Assembly: GCA_964030785.1 (NCBI GenBank)
Contig: OZ034973.1
Coordinates: 2,048,632-2,112,631 of the forward strand
From: Siderastrea siderea
Lineage: Eukaryota; Cnidaria; Anthozoa; Scleractinia; Rhizangiidae
Direction of reading: 5' to 3'
Length of the DNA stretch: 64,000 nucleotides
Shown: positions 41,499 through 56,400 of the stretch, in pieces
How positions within the stretch are numbered: position 1 is the stretch's first letter
Layout: every line of letters starts with the position of its first letter
Translations under genes and position numbers: made by a program
Notes under the pieces: model-generated
The model's input: the letters and a program-made list of their open reading frames with translations, nothing else
Told to the model about the DNA's origin: nothing
Databases searched by the model: none

Positions 41499-44400
41499 CT
41501 AAAAGTGTGTTTCGCCAATTTCGTTGTCGCCATATTCCGTTTCCTCTTCGTCCAGAATACTGGCTCCACGCCGCTTTCTTTGCCCCTCGACGTGTACTTC
41601 CTTTTCTTTGCCAGTTTCCTGGAACTCTCCCACTACGATTTCCTGAAAGATAATTAAAATTGAATTTCTACTTGCTTCACTTAAATTACTCGAAAGTTGG
41701 ACTTAATTAACAGAGGTTTTGGTAAAAATGAAAACAAAATACTAATAATAAAATGAGAAGTAAAAAAATAACAAATAAAAACAAACTGAGACTAAAATGT
41801 GCTTTTTCGTTCTGAGAATTTCTTGGCTAGAAGTGCAGTGTTTGTATGGAGCTGTATGAACATCCGATTGTCCATGACTGAAAACTGATTAGATTTGTGA
41901 TACATTCCCGACCTGCAAACTTATAGTTGAAAAAAAAAAAAAGACAAAAGACGAGTCAAATTTTAGGGATGTAGCTGCCCCAGGTATCGTGTTTTTCAGT
42001 TTATATCTATGTCGGCAAATTTTCCCATGCACTTCCCCTCCCCCCCCCCCCTCAAACAATCAATCTCGTACAAATCAGTCTCGTGTACATGTTCTCTCCT
42101 CTACCCATGGACGGGAAGAGGAGAGACCCTGGGAACAAGGTTGCCAAACACTTCAAAATGGTGGAACCTTCTAATAATGGGTTAGTAGACTCTCGATACA
42201 TTTCGTGGCATTTTATATATAGTACATACCTTTTTGGCTAAGCCGTTTACTGCAGGTGGGGTTTCGTCGATGTCCCAGGTGAACGTGTGGTCAGGCAAGA
42301 ATCCGTACAGCCATTCCTTCAGCGGAAACAGCAACTTGGGATCGAGCTCTTTCGCACGCGCACGATCCTCTTTTGTTTCTAAAAACAGAAAAACGAGCTG
42401 TTTTAAGAGGTAGATTTAATATTACAGCACATTTTCGCTCCGGGTAACTTAATTTGCTTAAAGGGGGTGATAACTTCGGAAACAAAATTTCTCGAATTCA
42501 GCCTTGCTACGGAACTTTTTATTATGTAAACTGGAGTGTTTTACAGAGATTTCCATCACTGAGAAAAATCGTAATTGGTACAGGTAAAATAACGATAATT
42601 TTAAATGTGAAAATACTGCCAATCAGCTTTCGCGAAGTCACGCGCCTTCTTTCGCGCCGTTTACCCATCGATTTGGTAGTTCTCGATCTCTGTTCGCTTG
42701 GCTCTTTCAGAAAAAAAGAAATAAGCACTAACAGGTTACGATGGCCTCGAGCAATACACCAGAAAAAACAGCCAAAAATTCGGCAAGTGAAAGATTCGTG
42801 TCCCTCACCGACGATGTTGAAAGATTTGTCGAAGTTGAAGCCAGCAACAACACTCAAAGAAAGATGCACAGCGACGTAGTTCGTTTTTGCCAAATGAAAA
42901 CAAAACAAGACAGCAAGGCATACCACCGCCAGAATTAGACGCTCACCTCAGCAGATTTATATTGTCTGTGAGAAAAAAGTCTGGTGATGAATATGAGCCA
43001 ACAACACTCAGAGGAATTATCGCTTCTGTGGAGCGTTTTCTGAAAAACCTACACTACATCTGAGTTTAATATAGCTAGTCTAGTTCAACGTTTGACAGTT
43101 GAATTGTTCGAGAGGCACTTGTTTAAGCGAATTTCTCAATTTAGAGACGAGACTGTGGAGCAGTTTGTGTGTAGGTTTCGAATTTGAGGATGATCATATT
43201 CGGGTTAATCGATAAGTGCTATTCCAGTCATTTACGTAGCAAGTTTAATCTGGAGCAAGAAGGTACGGTGACTTTAGATTGTCTACTAATGAATACGGAC
43301 AAATAAAGCAATAAAGGGTAGTAATAATAAAATGAAAATAAAATAATAGTGAAAAGTTTTTTTTTGTGTTAATGAATGTAGTTGAAAATTGTTTGTTTGA
43401 ATCAGTTGAAATCGGATTACTTTAATCTTCTGCCCAGTTTACGCTTACTGCTGTTGCCTTTTAATAAACATTGTTTCAGTAAAATTGTGGGCTTTTGTGT
43501 TTATAAAATAAACACAATAATACATGGTTGCTTGGAGATATGGAATTTCTCTTCTCGTGTTCAGTAAATCGATATCTCACGAGTGAGCTACGCTCACTCG
43601 TGAGATATCGCGTTGAACACTCGAAGAGAAATTTCATATCTCGCGCGCCCATTTATTGTTGTCTATGTCTAAAACTTTTGCCGGCTAGTGAGACTGTTTC
43701 GATTTCTTTCTCTAGAATCTAGACTTTCTCTTTGTGTAGGAATACACGTCATGAGCAGTGGAGACCTGAAAAAGGCTTTGAGTAAAAGTCTCTAAGAGGA
43801 TTAAAGAGAAGAAAAGAAACATCATTGACAACAGTAGTTCTTTTTTTGCGTACTCACCGAAGGCAAGACTTACAACGATTCCCACCACAAATGCCGTCAG
43901 CACGGAAAGACCGCTGAACCACAAGTATGAGATGTGATAAAAATCATCGGCGATACCAATACTGTTGAAAAAACAATGAATTGCGTTGTGAAGGTTGCTG
44001 TGGTTACCACACAGACGCTTATCTCATAGATGATCAAATGGAATGCTAGTCCAGTGCAGAAAGCAGAAAGGATTGATAGCGAATAAAGAGAAATGAGAGG
44101 ATGAAAAAACTCCAGCGTGTTTCTGTTTACCATGTTGTACAATACAAAGAGGATCCAGCTTTGAGTCTGTGTTACTGTATAATACTAAAAAGCCACTATT
44201 CAAGTGAAACCTACTCACAAAAACTTTCCTACTCTACCGTCAACTTTCTACTCTGCTGTTTATTATGCTGCATACGGTGGTTCTAAGATTTAAGACTGTC
44301 CATGAGATACTTATGTGTCACCACGTTAAATCTCATTCCTCGGTATTGTTGATTAACCTGTTAAATCTGGATGGGTGCAGTTTCACTCTCAGTACCATAT

Positions 44401-47400
44401 ATATGTGCTTTTCTTTTTTATCTCGTGCTTCCACGAGATATTGTAGGGAGTTGCACATTCCTGTGGTTATTTTCGTGAGCTCTCGTGAAGATTCGCTGAC
44501 GTTGGCCAGCTCTTCGGTATTCCCAAGAGAGGAACTTCGCTGATCATCGGGCTAGGTCGGAGACACCCCCGAAAGGCTTTGAAACGGTAAAACAAACACA
44601 AGGACAATGTATGATCTGGGAAATACACTTCATTGGCTATTTATGGTCATGTTTAGCTTCCTGACTAAGCTAGCGATCAAGTTCCATACAAATCCTTATA
44701 TTTTGACATTAAAGTGGTCTGCTCGTTAGCCTGGGTTGACTGTGCAACAACTACGAGATCTCGTCCGTGGGACGGTTGTCTGGAGCAAAAGGTGTAACAT
44801 TCTAGGTACATCTTACCCATGTGGTTTGTGAGGATTGTGAATGTACCCATCCCCATACTTGTCGAGTATTGCCATCGAGTCATTTACTTGTTTCATACTA
44901 ACACCAGTGATATTCATCGCAGTGACGTTGTCAGCCAAGCTTTGGTGAAACAGCGCATCTTTATAAAACGTACATTCCCTCACGGACCGGGTGCCAGGGT
45001 ACTTGTTGGGAGGGTAGAAAACGGACCCCAAGAAAACCCAGCAGGTCAGAGCAGCACCGGTAAAAACACCGGCGTAAGCACCCTGTTGAAGAACAATTAG
45101 CAGATAAGAACTTTTACAATAATTTATTGACAATAATTTATTGACTTATACTACGTCAATTATATTACGTGGGTAAATTATCAAATGTTTTTTACATTGT
45201 CAAGAAACTGGATAAAAATCGATAAAAATTTCGGCTAAAAATGGCGATAGTACAGTATATCTAAAAACCTCATAAAAAACACTAAAACTAATGACAACAT
45301 TCAAACACTACTCTGAAAAATTGTCTAATCACTAAAAATCTAAACACTGGTCTAACAATCTAAGACTAACCTGGAAAAAATGATAATGATAATGACAACA
45401 ATAAATGAAAATGACTGTTCTTTAACAGGGAAACCCAGCTCGCTGTGGCGGTTTTCAGTGTGGCTTTTTATATCCAATTCCCTCAGAAGCAAGTTCCATA
45501 TCGCTTCGGAACGGGAAAACCAAGTGTAGATTTACACTGAAATGCCTGTTTTTAACTAAAGATTTTATTTAAATATACAAAATCGACTTTGTTTAAAGAG
45601 GAGTACACTTACGACTGACTTACCAACCTCTGATCTTCGGACCACGCAAGATCGAATTGGAATTTAGAGATGTTAGTTTTGGTGGAGGAAGGAAAACCGA
45701 ACACCGAACTGAAGCAAGGAAGAGAACCTACATCAGACACAGCCATACATGACACCGAGAACGGGATACGAACCCGGACCACACTGGGGAAAGCTCTATG
45801 TCGAACAAATAAATCTTGTTACGCTAAAATATGCGGAAAATTGTATGTGTTAGGATGCGAATGACTTGTTTCCTGACCTTGGCATTTGCCCGTCGCACGA
45901 ACATTCCCAGTAAGAAAATACCAAGTAGAGGACCACCGCAGATTCCAAAGATGCTGTACGCAAGCTGGCAAAATAAAACACTTTCAGGTTAACGCAGTGA
46001 GCAAGCGTGGGAGCTTTCATGATTTGTCGACGATTTAATTATTTTATCACGTCTCAAAACAGGCCTGCAAAATTGTCTTAACACATTAGCCACATACTGC
46101 AACACGTGGATGTTGAGCGTAAATCCCAAAAAAACCAAGAAAATGGTTTTTCAAAAACGTGCAAAAAAATGTTCTGAACAAACATTTTGTATAGGAAATC
46201 AAGCAATTGATGTTGTACAAGATTATACTTATTTAGGAACCAAAATATCTTCTTCAGGAAATTTTAAAATCTCACTTGATCACCTAAAAGAGAAAGCAAT
46301 TCATGCCCTTTTCAGTCTGAGACGACACACAAATTTTAGTAAATTAAAACCGTCTCTTGCCTGTAAGATTTTTGATACAATGATATCTCCAATTTTGCTC
46401 TATAATAGTGAAATTTGGGGTGGTTATGTTAAATCTGATTTTAAGGCCTGGGATGGTTCACAAATTGAAAGAACACATCTACAGTTTTGTAAACGTTATC
46501 TTGAAGTTAGTAATAAGGCTTCTAATGTTGCATGTAGAGCTGAACTTGGTCGATTTCCTCTACTTATTGCCATTAATCAAAGAATCCTCAACTACTTGTT
46601 ATATCTCCAAAACAAGCAACCGGATTCTTTTGTTAGACAATCTTTTTTAATTTCATCAGAACTTCACAACACTGGTAAAAATAGTTTTTACTCTAATCTG
46701 ATGAAAATATCCGAATATTTTAATTTTGGTAATTTTAGTCCTGATTTAGTAGACACCGCAAAAGTGACAATGTTTCTACAGTTAATGAAACAGAAATATA
46801 TTTCTTATTGGCAACATACTCTACAGCATTCTCAAAAACTAGAATTTTATAGATCTTTTAAGAACGAATATGCCACTTCGAGTTATCTAGAGTTAACTAG
46901 GAGAGTTTCTGATAGGAGAACATTAACTAAATTACGTATTAGTAATAATAAACTAATGATCGAACTGGGCAGATATAACGATACGCCCAGAGACAATAGG
47001 CTTTGCCCAGTCTGTGATTGTAATCAAATCGAAGATGAAATTCATTTTCTCTTTAATTGTTCCAAATACGCAGCAACGAAAATACAACCTTTCATCCAAA
47101 ATGTTAGCCGGCTACCAGTGTCTGTTTTGATTTTAGAATTAATGAATTCTTCCAATTTTTTTGTGAACATGCAATTAATTAAATTTATCTCATCTTGTTT
47201 TGATTCACGTAACAAAATGCTATCAATGTAATTAATTTTATATATGTCCTTTTTTTTATTACTTAATAAGTTGTACGCTTTTGCAATATTGTAACAAATT
47301 TACAGTCATGCAAATAAAGCTTGTTGTTGTTGTTGTTGTTGTTGTCGGATCTATAAATCACAAGGGATACTGTAAAAACGCAAAGGAAAGGGTGGAAATC

Positions 47401-50400
47401 GCTCGTCAGAGGCCAGACATCCATTTCTAAGATTTCGGACTGTTTTCTTAATATCTTAAGTGAGCAGTATACTCACAACTCTAAATTCTATACTATCAGT
47501 TATGGTTTATTTTGAATGAACGTCTAGTATGTATGTATGTTTCCGCTGACCTGTAGGACCATGGTACCCACGTACTTGACAATAAACGCTCCGCCAATTA
47601 CAATAACTCCAAACACCAAAGCTGTAACGAGCAAGTACAAACATTCAAGCATTAGAAATTATTTTGAATACTGGTAGCCTCTTTTACACATTTAGATTAC
47701 ATGTGGAATAGGCAAAATCGTGGCTTTTCTCCACTCTGTCTTTTTCTTTCCTTACTTGGTTTGTCCCTGTTTATGTATTGATGTATTTATTTATTTTTTA
47801 ATTTGGCTTGACGTCCGTCCTCTCTGTCGGCCTCTGCCATCTAAGAGCATGTAATAGCACACTCTGAAGGCAGAATTCTAAGAAATTCAAACTGGAGCTA
47901 AGCAATGCTGTGATTTGTTTGTGTACGCGAAGGGCAAATGGCTACAGATTTTTTTCCTTTTCTTTTTTGGCGACAGATCTGAAACGGCTAAATAAAAGGA
48001 AAAACAGCAAAAACTACTCATAGTTCTAGAGTACGCAATTTTGTGCCCCACATGCAGGAAGTAGTGTCCTTCACGTGCGGGACAGCTGGCGCATTTGCGC
48101 TTTAAAGGACAAACAATATCAACACCATTTTTATTAATTTTGGTGCGTGTATGAAGAGCGTTTTAAGCCTTGAAGCCCCAATAGTGACAAGCGTCCAATT
48201 TCTCCTTACACTGTTATTACCTGATCAAACATACAGGTCATGAGAATAAAGGAAATGATCACCAATTATCCAATGTCTTGATTTTTGATCAAATTCTCCC
48301 AACTAGTAACATGAAATATGAGGAGAATAGTGAGGAGAATATGGGTGTTAATATTGGGGCTTAAAGGGTTAATTGACTTACCAATGATTTTGCAAAGTTT
48401 GGCGGCATCTGAGTCAGTAAGATCTCTCATTTTCTTTTTAATGATGTCTTCTAGAATCACTAGTGACATGGCGTTAAGCGCAGACGATGCCGTGCTATGG
48501 GAAAAGGAACGTCGTTTAAAATGTTTTCTTTCCATCTTAGCAAGGAAACCGTCCTAGCTTAATAGCAGATCGGAATGATAAACTTAACTCTGCTGACTCA
48601 TCCCTTTATTTAACCCGATTCTACAAGACATGGCCGACGGCCACAGTATGATTCAAGTCTGCATGTGGGGTAACATATCTTGCCCAAGAACACAAAACGA
48701 GGTCTTTTAAGAATAAAACACAAACAGCGGTGATAAACATTGTGAATAAACGCAATTTGATAAACTTGACGTTTCGTATGCTAGTCAACATACATTTTCA
48801 AAAGTATAAACCGTTACAGTGTTTGAAAACTGTTTATACAGTTTACAATAAGTTTACGATAGTTTTCAAAATGCGTTCATTCACAATGTTTATCACCGCT
48901 GTTTGTGTTTTATTCTTAATCAAGCTACGATGGCCTAAGAACAAAAGTTTATATGAGGTCTTTTAAGTTAAATGCCTTCATCTCCGATGAAGTACTTTTT
49001 AACGTGATTATGCTGTGCGTTCACTGCTGTAGCATTTCAGTATAACGTATTACTATAACTGTTTATTCATTCATTTGTGCTAGAATCATAGTGGCAATAG
49101 CAATCATTTGGCTGTTACTGCAAGATGGGGACGTGCAATTTTAGGGAGCTGATTGGGCGGGCCAATCAGTCCAACCTCTCCACCTTGGTAGGATAAGGCT
49201 TGTAATATTGACCAATACTATTTTGGAGGCAATATTGATAATGAAAACCAGACTGCCACTACTCTTTTGTCTTATCGACTGACAGCTGATAGCACAGAAT
49301 AATTACCTTAAAGCTCCTGCGTATAAACAAGCAGTAAACATTCCCGGCAGACCACGCAGGTGGTGAAGCTTGTTGATAACAAAGTAAGGCAGCGTCTGCA
49401 ATGGGAGAGGCACGAGCAAAATTTTAAAAATCTTACTGATAAGGATTTATAGAAACGCTTCGAAGATGAAATTTTTTTATGTCAGTTAAATGAAATTTTG
49501 ATCTACCTGATCGTTGCTGGTAATTTTCTTGCTCTCCCTCAGATCGCATCCCGAGTACACAGCGAAAATAACCATCCCATCCAAACTGCACAGTGTGACA
49601 ATGATGATCAGACCAGGAACATTCAGCCAAACTGCCCTGTAACGCAACCAGTCACACTATCATCTAATCGTTCTATTATTTTTTTACATTACGCCAAAGC
49701 AAAACAACGGATAAATTTTGCAAAATGTCCCTGGTCATTACGAATACACAAGTACTTTAGTAAAATATTGCTCAATAACTAATCTCAAGGTAGCATGGGA
49801 AGGATAAGTAAGGTAGTTTGGGAAAGCTCACATTAATGAATAACATTTTTCTAGTCTCCAATTTGAGAGATTTTTGGCGAAAGACGTGGCCTGCGTAGAG
49901 AGCTTTTCCGTGCCTTATCCTGTGCACAGGAGTTATTTTGCTTTTTTCACTTCAAAAGGGGTGGGGGGGGGGGGGATGACAGAAAAAATAGAAAGAAGAG
50001 GAAAGGAAGGAGACAGAAGAAAACAATATAAGCAATGCGTTGCCATTTTAAGGGAAACCAAAGTCCTTCCAGAGGGACATTGGGGGAACGAAGGTAAGCC
50101 GCTTATCACAGAAGGGAAAGAGAACTTTCTAACGTTTTTCTTTCTTTCTTTTTTTGCTTGTTAAAAAAGGCGTTAGTTACCGTTTGGCGTCTTTAAGCGA
50201 TCTGATGGCGAGAAACCGCTGAACAGCTGTCTGGCTCACAGTCCACACGGGCATGGCAGTAAACGCTCCACCAATGGTCAAAGTCCAAAACGTGTTTCGC
50301 ACTTTGGGATCTGGATTAAAACTGAAACAACGTACTTCAAGGTCATCCTCAATATTTTTATTATACAGATCTCAAAACAATTTGCTGAAACAACTAACCA

Positions 50401-53400
50401 ACGAGGTACGTAGCTCCGAGTCTGTAATCAAGAATAACTGTTTGATTGAATTCTCTACTGGACTCAGACCCTGTTCTCGGTTGGCCCCGGTAGGAACACA
50501 ACAAGGAGGTAGAGACAAGTCAGACGAGCTTATTTTAGTATAAGTATTAACCCTGAGAACTAAACTGCAGCTTTTGCTTACTCAAAGAAGGTGGTTCTGT
50601 TAAAATGCTCGTTGATTTCCCACACTTTATCAAGTCCTCCGACCTCGATGCTGCCAATTATAACAACTGTGATAAGACCTCCAACCATGATCATCGACTG
50701 AAACACGTCTGTCCACACCACAGCTTTCAAGCCACCCTGATCAGAGACACACATCAGTTTAGTAATTTACATAACAGCCAGAACAGGAGTTAAGCTTAGT
50801 GAGCTTTTCATGCTGACCGGTTTGTGTTATAGACTCACCAGACTGGTGTAAAATGTACAGACGACTCCAGTGGTTAGGATGGAGACAGGCAGTGGAATAC
50901 CAGCGACTAAAACAAAAATAAAATAAAAATTGTAGCAGTTTGGACGCAACAAGGAGATTAAACCCTGTGACGTTATATCACAGTAAGAGGGGGCGCTGGA
51001 GCGCAGTGGGGTGGGGGTGGGGGTGGGGAAAACGAGATTCTGTATTTGATTAGTCTGAAAATCAAAACACACGGACTTCATAAATACTTCGTAAATTAAC
51101 AAAACTACAAACAACTATCAAAAAAGATGCAAAATCCTTATCGTAAACTTACCAGCCTCCAACGCAAGAGAGGGTGCATACAGGACCACAAACAAATAAA
51201 GAGTCTATGAAGGAAAACATATCAATCGAGAACGTTACTGATGTCCCACATATTTCTCAGAACCAAACAGCACAAAAAGGTATGGCAGTCAGAGGGGAGA
51301 ATTCGTATTACGATCGTGGGATAAATACTTACATATTCTAATATGAAGAATACACAGCCCACCGCTCGTACTCCAACAGAGAAACGTTTTTCAAGGTACT
51401 GCGAGAAATAGAACACAGTCAAGGAAAAAAAAGAGACAATTAGCCTGAGAATCTCTTCCCAAAGATATTTCGTGTTTTCTCTAGGACAGGCCTGGGAATA
51501 ATATTTTATTTAACATAATTTCTGGATTTTAGGCTCTCAGTCTGAGGGTCTATACAGTGGAGCTTCGATTTAACGGACCTCTCTATAACGAAGTCCTCGG
51601 TATAACGATATTTTCAACCCAGTACTAGTGTAATGTATGGAAAAAACCACGATGTAACGAACCCTCGATATAACGAACCAATTTCCCCAGTCCCCTGGCA
51701 CTTTGTTAAATCGGGGTTCCACTGTACAACAAAATTCAGCCTACAGGCTTTTAATCCAGAGTTTCTTATATATCCTGGGATTTACTGTATTCCAGAAAAC
51801 AAAAATTACCGGCCTTCAAATATAAAAGTAGATAAAATTAGTCTGTGCTAAAATCCTTTTATTGAACCAGTTTCAGATGTTGTCTTCCGTAATTTACTGT
51901 TACGCAATTTAAGATTGGCCGGAAACGAGATTGTTCCAAAGATTCACAGTCCGATAAAAGACTGAAGGTTCTCGTCCGGGAGAGCGGAATAATTAAGAAT
52001 ACATCTGATCCAGGTCTTATTTCCAAATGGGATTAAAAAGAACGAGCCATTCGAATGCAAAGCACACTTTGAATTTTGTGTGTCGACAAGAGCTATCAGA
52101 TGTTACCGAGCTCAAAATGTCTCGCAAAGTGATATGTCAAGACTCGTGTTTATTCTTATTCTCTTCATGGTATTGCATTTCAAATTTCAAGTGGCACTTC
52201 AGGCCAAGATGCTCAATACAACCAGTGTTTAACCTGGTTTCTGTAGCAACTAGGAGTGTTAATATTCCCCCCTGGATGGGATGCTAGTCCATCGCAGGGT
52301 TACCCCCAGCAGTATGTCGCCAGTACCCATTTTTACACCTGGATGGAGAGAGACAATGTGGATTAAAGTTTATTTTCTATTTGGAAAAGAAACTCTATAT
52401 ACAAACTCTATATACAACACAACACGACGATGCAACGGACCAACCTAGCCTAGCCACCGACTCTGCGATCCTCGGATAAAATATCTGACACCTAACTCCG
52501 CACGTGGCGTTTTAAACGGCACATCCTAAAAACAGCCCTCACAGCAGCCTCTTAGAAATGACACATAACTCCCGGCTACTATTTTTGTCAGAACTAAGTT
52601 TAGCGATTCTATTTCAGAATCGTCCTCAAGCAATATGAGACAAATGATATTTAAAACACTGATAATTCCTGCCCAGTGCTGCAAATATCATTTATCTGAT
52701 ATTGCCTTATTTATTTGCTTTTTGCATGTACGTTATAGGGAGTACGCACCTGATGTCATATTAAACCGCCAAGTTGGTGTATCGTTAACAAAAGGGTTTC
52801 TGGTTAGCCCCTTTTGTTATAAGACACCATTTGTGTAAGAATCGCTTGCATACGCTCCTTATATGCTGCGTATGATTGTCGCATGGATTTCCTGTGCACA
52901 TGTAAGATCAAATGGAATTCATACACGCGATGTTCCCATCGTGTTTTGTCGCGAAAATGTAAGAGCAGTGGACTAGTCTCCATACATGACCGAAAGGACG
53001 CGGGTAATGAATATTTTCAGTGGTCAGGATTAATTGTCAGTGTTGCAAATATCATTTATCTGATTTGGAAGAATATCGCAATTTTTTAGCGAATCGCTAA
53101 AATTAGATGTCTCAACAATTTTAATACTGTCGGATCACTTCAGGTGGTAAGTAAGTAAATAATGAATAAAAATACGCCAAAAGTGTCCCTTTGCAATCCA
53201 AGATTGTTTTCCGGGACCCGTCCCACGTCGCAGTTTTCTTCAACTTCATGCTCAATTCTCTCTTCCTGCGACCAAGTGACCTCCAGATATTGTTGTGTAA
53301 TACAAACAAAATTCTAAACCGTCGACTTGTTTCTATCGGGCATATCCTAAATGGACTGGACCCTGGACCCTGGACTCTGGACTCTGGACTCTGGACTCTG

Positions 53401-56400
53401 GACTCTGGACTCTGGTTTTTTTTCCTCTCAAAACTTTATCCCCCCCCCCAAAAAAAAAACCTCTATCTCCCCCCGAAAACCTCTATATCTCCCCCATGAA
53501 ACTCCCCCCTCCCCCCATAAACATTTCTTCCCCCAAATATAGTGTGCGTGTTTTCAAACAAACAACGTTATTCCCCCCACCCACCTCCTCGAAAAAACCT
53601 TTATGTCTCCCCCTTAAAACTGCCCCCTCCCAAAAACCCCTCTCCCCTCCCCCAAATAAAAAATACAACTACATTGGAATCGATTGAACAAAACACTTGT
53701 CGTCTCAATGTTCTTCCACAAATCGGCATTGAAATCACGAACGCCATCGAACGACCCGACCCCAATCTTTTAAAAAAAAGTATTTGGCGTGCGAACGTGA
53801 TTGCATTACACAACAAGCAAAGATCAGATAAAATTCTCTATTCATTGATGCGACGTGTGCAAGCTCTTATCAGCTGCCAGTGACAATGTTGTTTACCTAA
53901 GGTGTTACAGTTACTCTTGTTTTCAGTCAAGCATAAAGTATTGTTTGTCCTTGAAATAAATTGCGTTTTTTTAGAACGTTACTTGTTCGATGGTCATACT
54001 AAAGCTTGTTAATTGCAGCCGCTCAGAGGCCGCTCCGACCCCAATCCTTAAAAAAAAGTATTTGGCGTGCGAACGTGATTGCATTACACAATAAGCAAAG
54101 ATCAGATAAAATTCTCTATTCATCGATGCGACTGATACTGATACAGGAACGTCACTTTTCTTAGGGTGAGAAGTTGTTTTGTTACTCGAAGAAGAGTGCT
54201 ATCCGTATTATCCGTTAAAATATTTTTGTCCGTGTGTTTCGGCAAATCACCTATCGTCTTATGTATTTTATGTTGCCTGCAGAAAAGGGTTTTTTTGCTA
54301 ATAAATAATTAAAATCAAAGCACCTAAACTTGGTCAACTGAGACACCCATGTCTCTGTCTGGACAGTTAATTACGCGTATGCTTTTTAAAAAGCTGGTTA
54401 TCAGATTAGTTGATAAAAGTACGCAAGGCCTTGCACGTGTCGGTGAATAGAACCTATCTGCGCGCGGAAAGAGCCTCTGAGCGGCTGCAATTAACAAGCT
54501 TTAGTATGACCATCGAACAAGTAACGTTCTAAAAACACGCAATTTATTTCAAGGACAAACAATACTTTATGCTTGACTGAAAACAGGAGTAACTGTAACA
54601 CCTTAGGTTGTCACTGGCAGTTGATAAGAGCTTGCACCCGTCGCATCGATAAAACAATAGAGAATTTTATCTCATCTTTGCTTGTTGTGTAATGCAATCA
54701 CGTTCGCACGCCAAAATTGGGGTCGGAAAGAGCCTCTGAGCGGCTGCAATTAACAAGCTTTAGTATGACCATCGAACAAGTAACGTTCTAAAAAAACGCA
54801 ATTTATTTCAAGGACAAACAATACTTTATGCTTGACTGAAAACAAGAGTAACTGTAACACCTTAGGTAAACAACATTGTCACTGACAGCTGATAAGAGCT
54901 TGCACACGTCGAATCGATGAATAGAGAATTTTATCTGATCTTTGCTTGTTGTGTAATGCAATCACGTTCGCACACCAAATACTTCTTATAAAGGATTGGG
55001 GTCGGGTCGTTCGATGGCCTTCGTGATTTCAATGCTGATTTGTGGAAGAACATTGAGACGACAAGTGTTTGTTCAATCGATTCCAATGTAGTTGTATTTT
55101 TTATTTGGGGGAGGGGAGGGGGGTTTTTTGGGAGGGAGCAGTTTTAAGGGGGAGACATAAAGGTTTTTTCGGGGAGGTGGGTCGGGGGAATAACGTTGTT
55201 TGTTTGAAAACACGCACACTACATTTGGGGGAAGAAATGTTTATGGGGGGAGGGGGGAGTTTCATGGGGGAGATATAGAGGTTTTTCGGGGGGGGGAGAT
55301 AGAGGTTTTTTTTGGGGGGGGATGACGTTTTGAGAGGAAAAAAAACCAGAGTCCAGAGTCCAGAGTCCAGAGTCCAGGGTCCAGGGTCCAGTCCAGCTTT
55401 TAGGATATGCCTTTCTATCGTGCTTTTATGTAAGGATTTTCCAATTGAGTACCGTTCGTTTATACTTGAATAGAAAACGCGAAATTAATTGCTCGCTACT
55501 GGAAAACGAAATCTTCCAAATCGCTTAATTTAAGCATCGCTCAAAATTGCAGCCACAAGTTAATTATAGACCACAGAGATAGCCTATAAACGAATAAAAT
55601 ATTGAGTTAAGGTGGCTCTTCCACAAATGTTGATATTGCCTGTCACGTGAATGCACATGTGGGGAAGGATATTGCGTTACAGGTGGACTAATCCATCTTG
55701 GGCTGCCTGTGTAAATATTTGTCCAAAACAAAAACAACAGAGAAGTACGGTGAATTGAAGTGTGGAAGGTAATTGCGAAGCAGGTTTCACTGTACAGTAT
55801 TCTGGAAAGGAACATCTGTTCATGTTTCGCCTATCGTTTTGACCCCTCTAGTAAAGGGCACTTGAACGAAAGCGATCTGTACGTTGGTAATCTAATCGCA
55901 AAAATTCATACAGACTGCACTACACTTGATATAAAATCAACAAACCTAGGCTATGATTAATTGTCCCTATAATTACTACCAGCGTGAAATAATGAGCCAT
56001 TTATTTAAAACAAAACAAAAAGAACAGATTAAAGAAAAAAAGGCAACTACAAAATTTGGAAACTTCCGCGTATAACTATTTCCTGCTAATCGAATTCCAC
56101 CAATGTCTGCACGTTTTTTGTGTCCGAGACATTATTTGAACAGAGCCCACTCTAAACAAAGACTTCCCAAACACAAAATTTTGTACTAACCTCATTAGCG
56201 CAGGTTATATTCACTCTCCGGAACATAGGGACGAATATGATCGCCACAGTGCCGCAAATAATGAAGTAGGAAACGATCAGTACATAGTATTGTACTCCGT
56301 ACGTGTAGATCTCAGATGGGACACCGAGCAGCGTGATAGCAGAGAGGTATGAAACCAACAACGAAATGGCTACTGGCCAAAAGGACATCTTGCGGTCTCC

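Noticed and set aside
53191..53883. Pro/Lys-rich frames in the foldback arms, and their mirror at 55069-55278
   Set aside because: They arise from C-run and AAAACCTCTAT repeats and occur in both arms; no coding signature.
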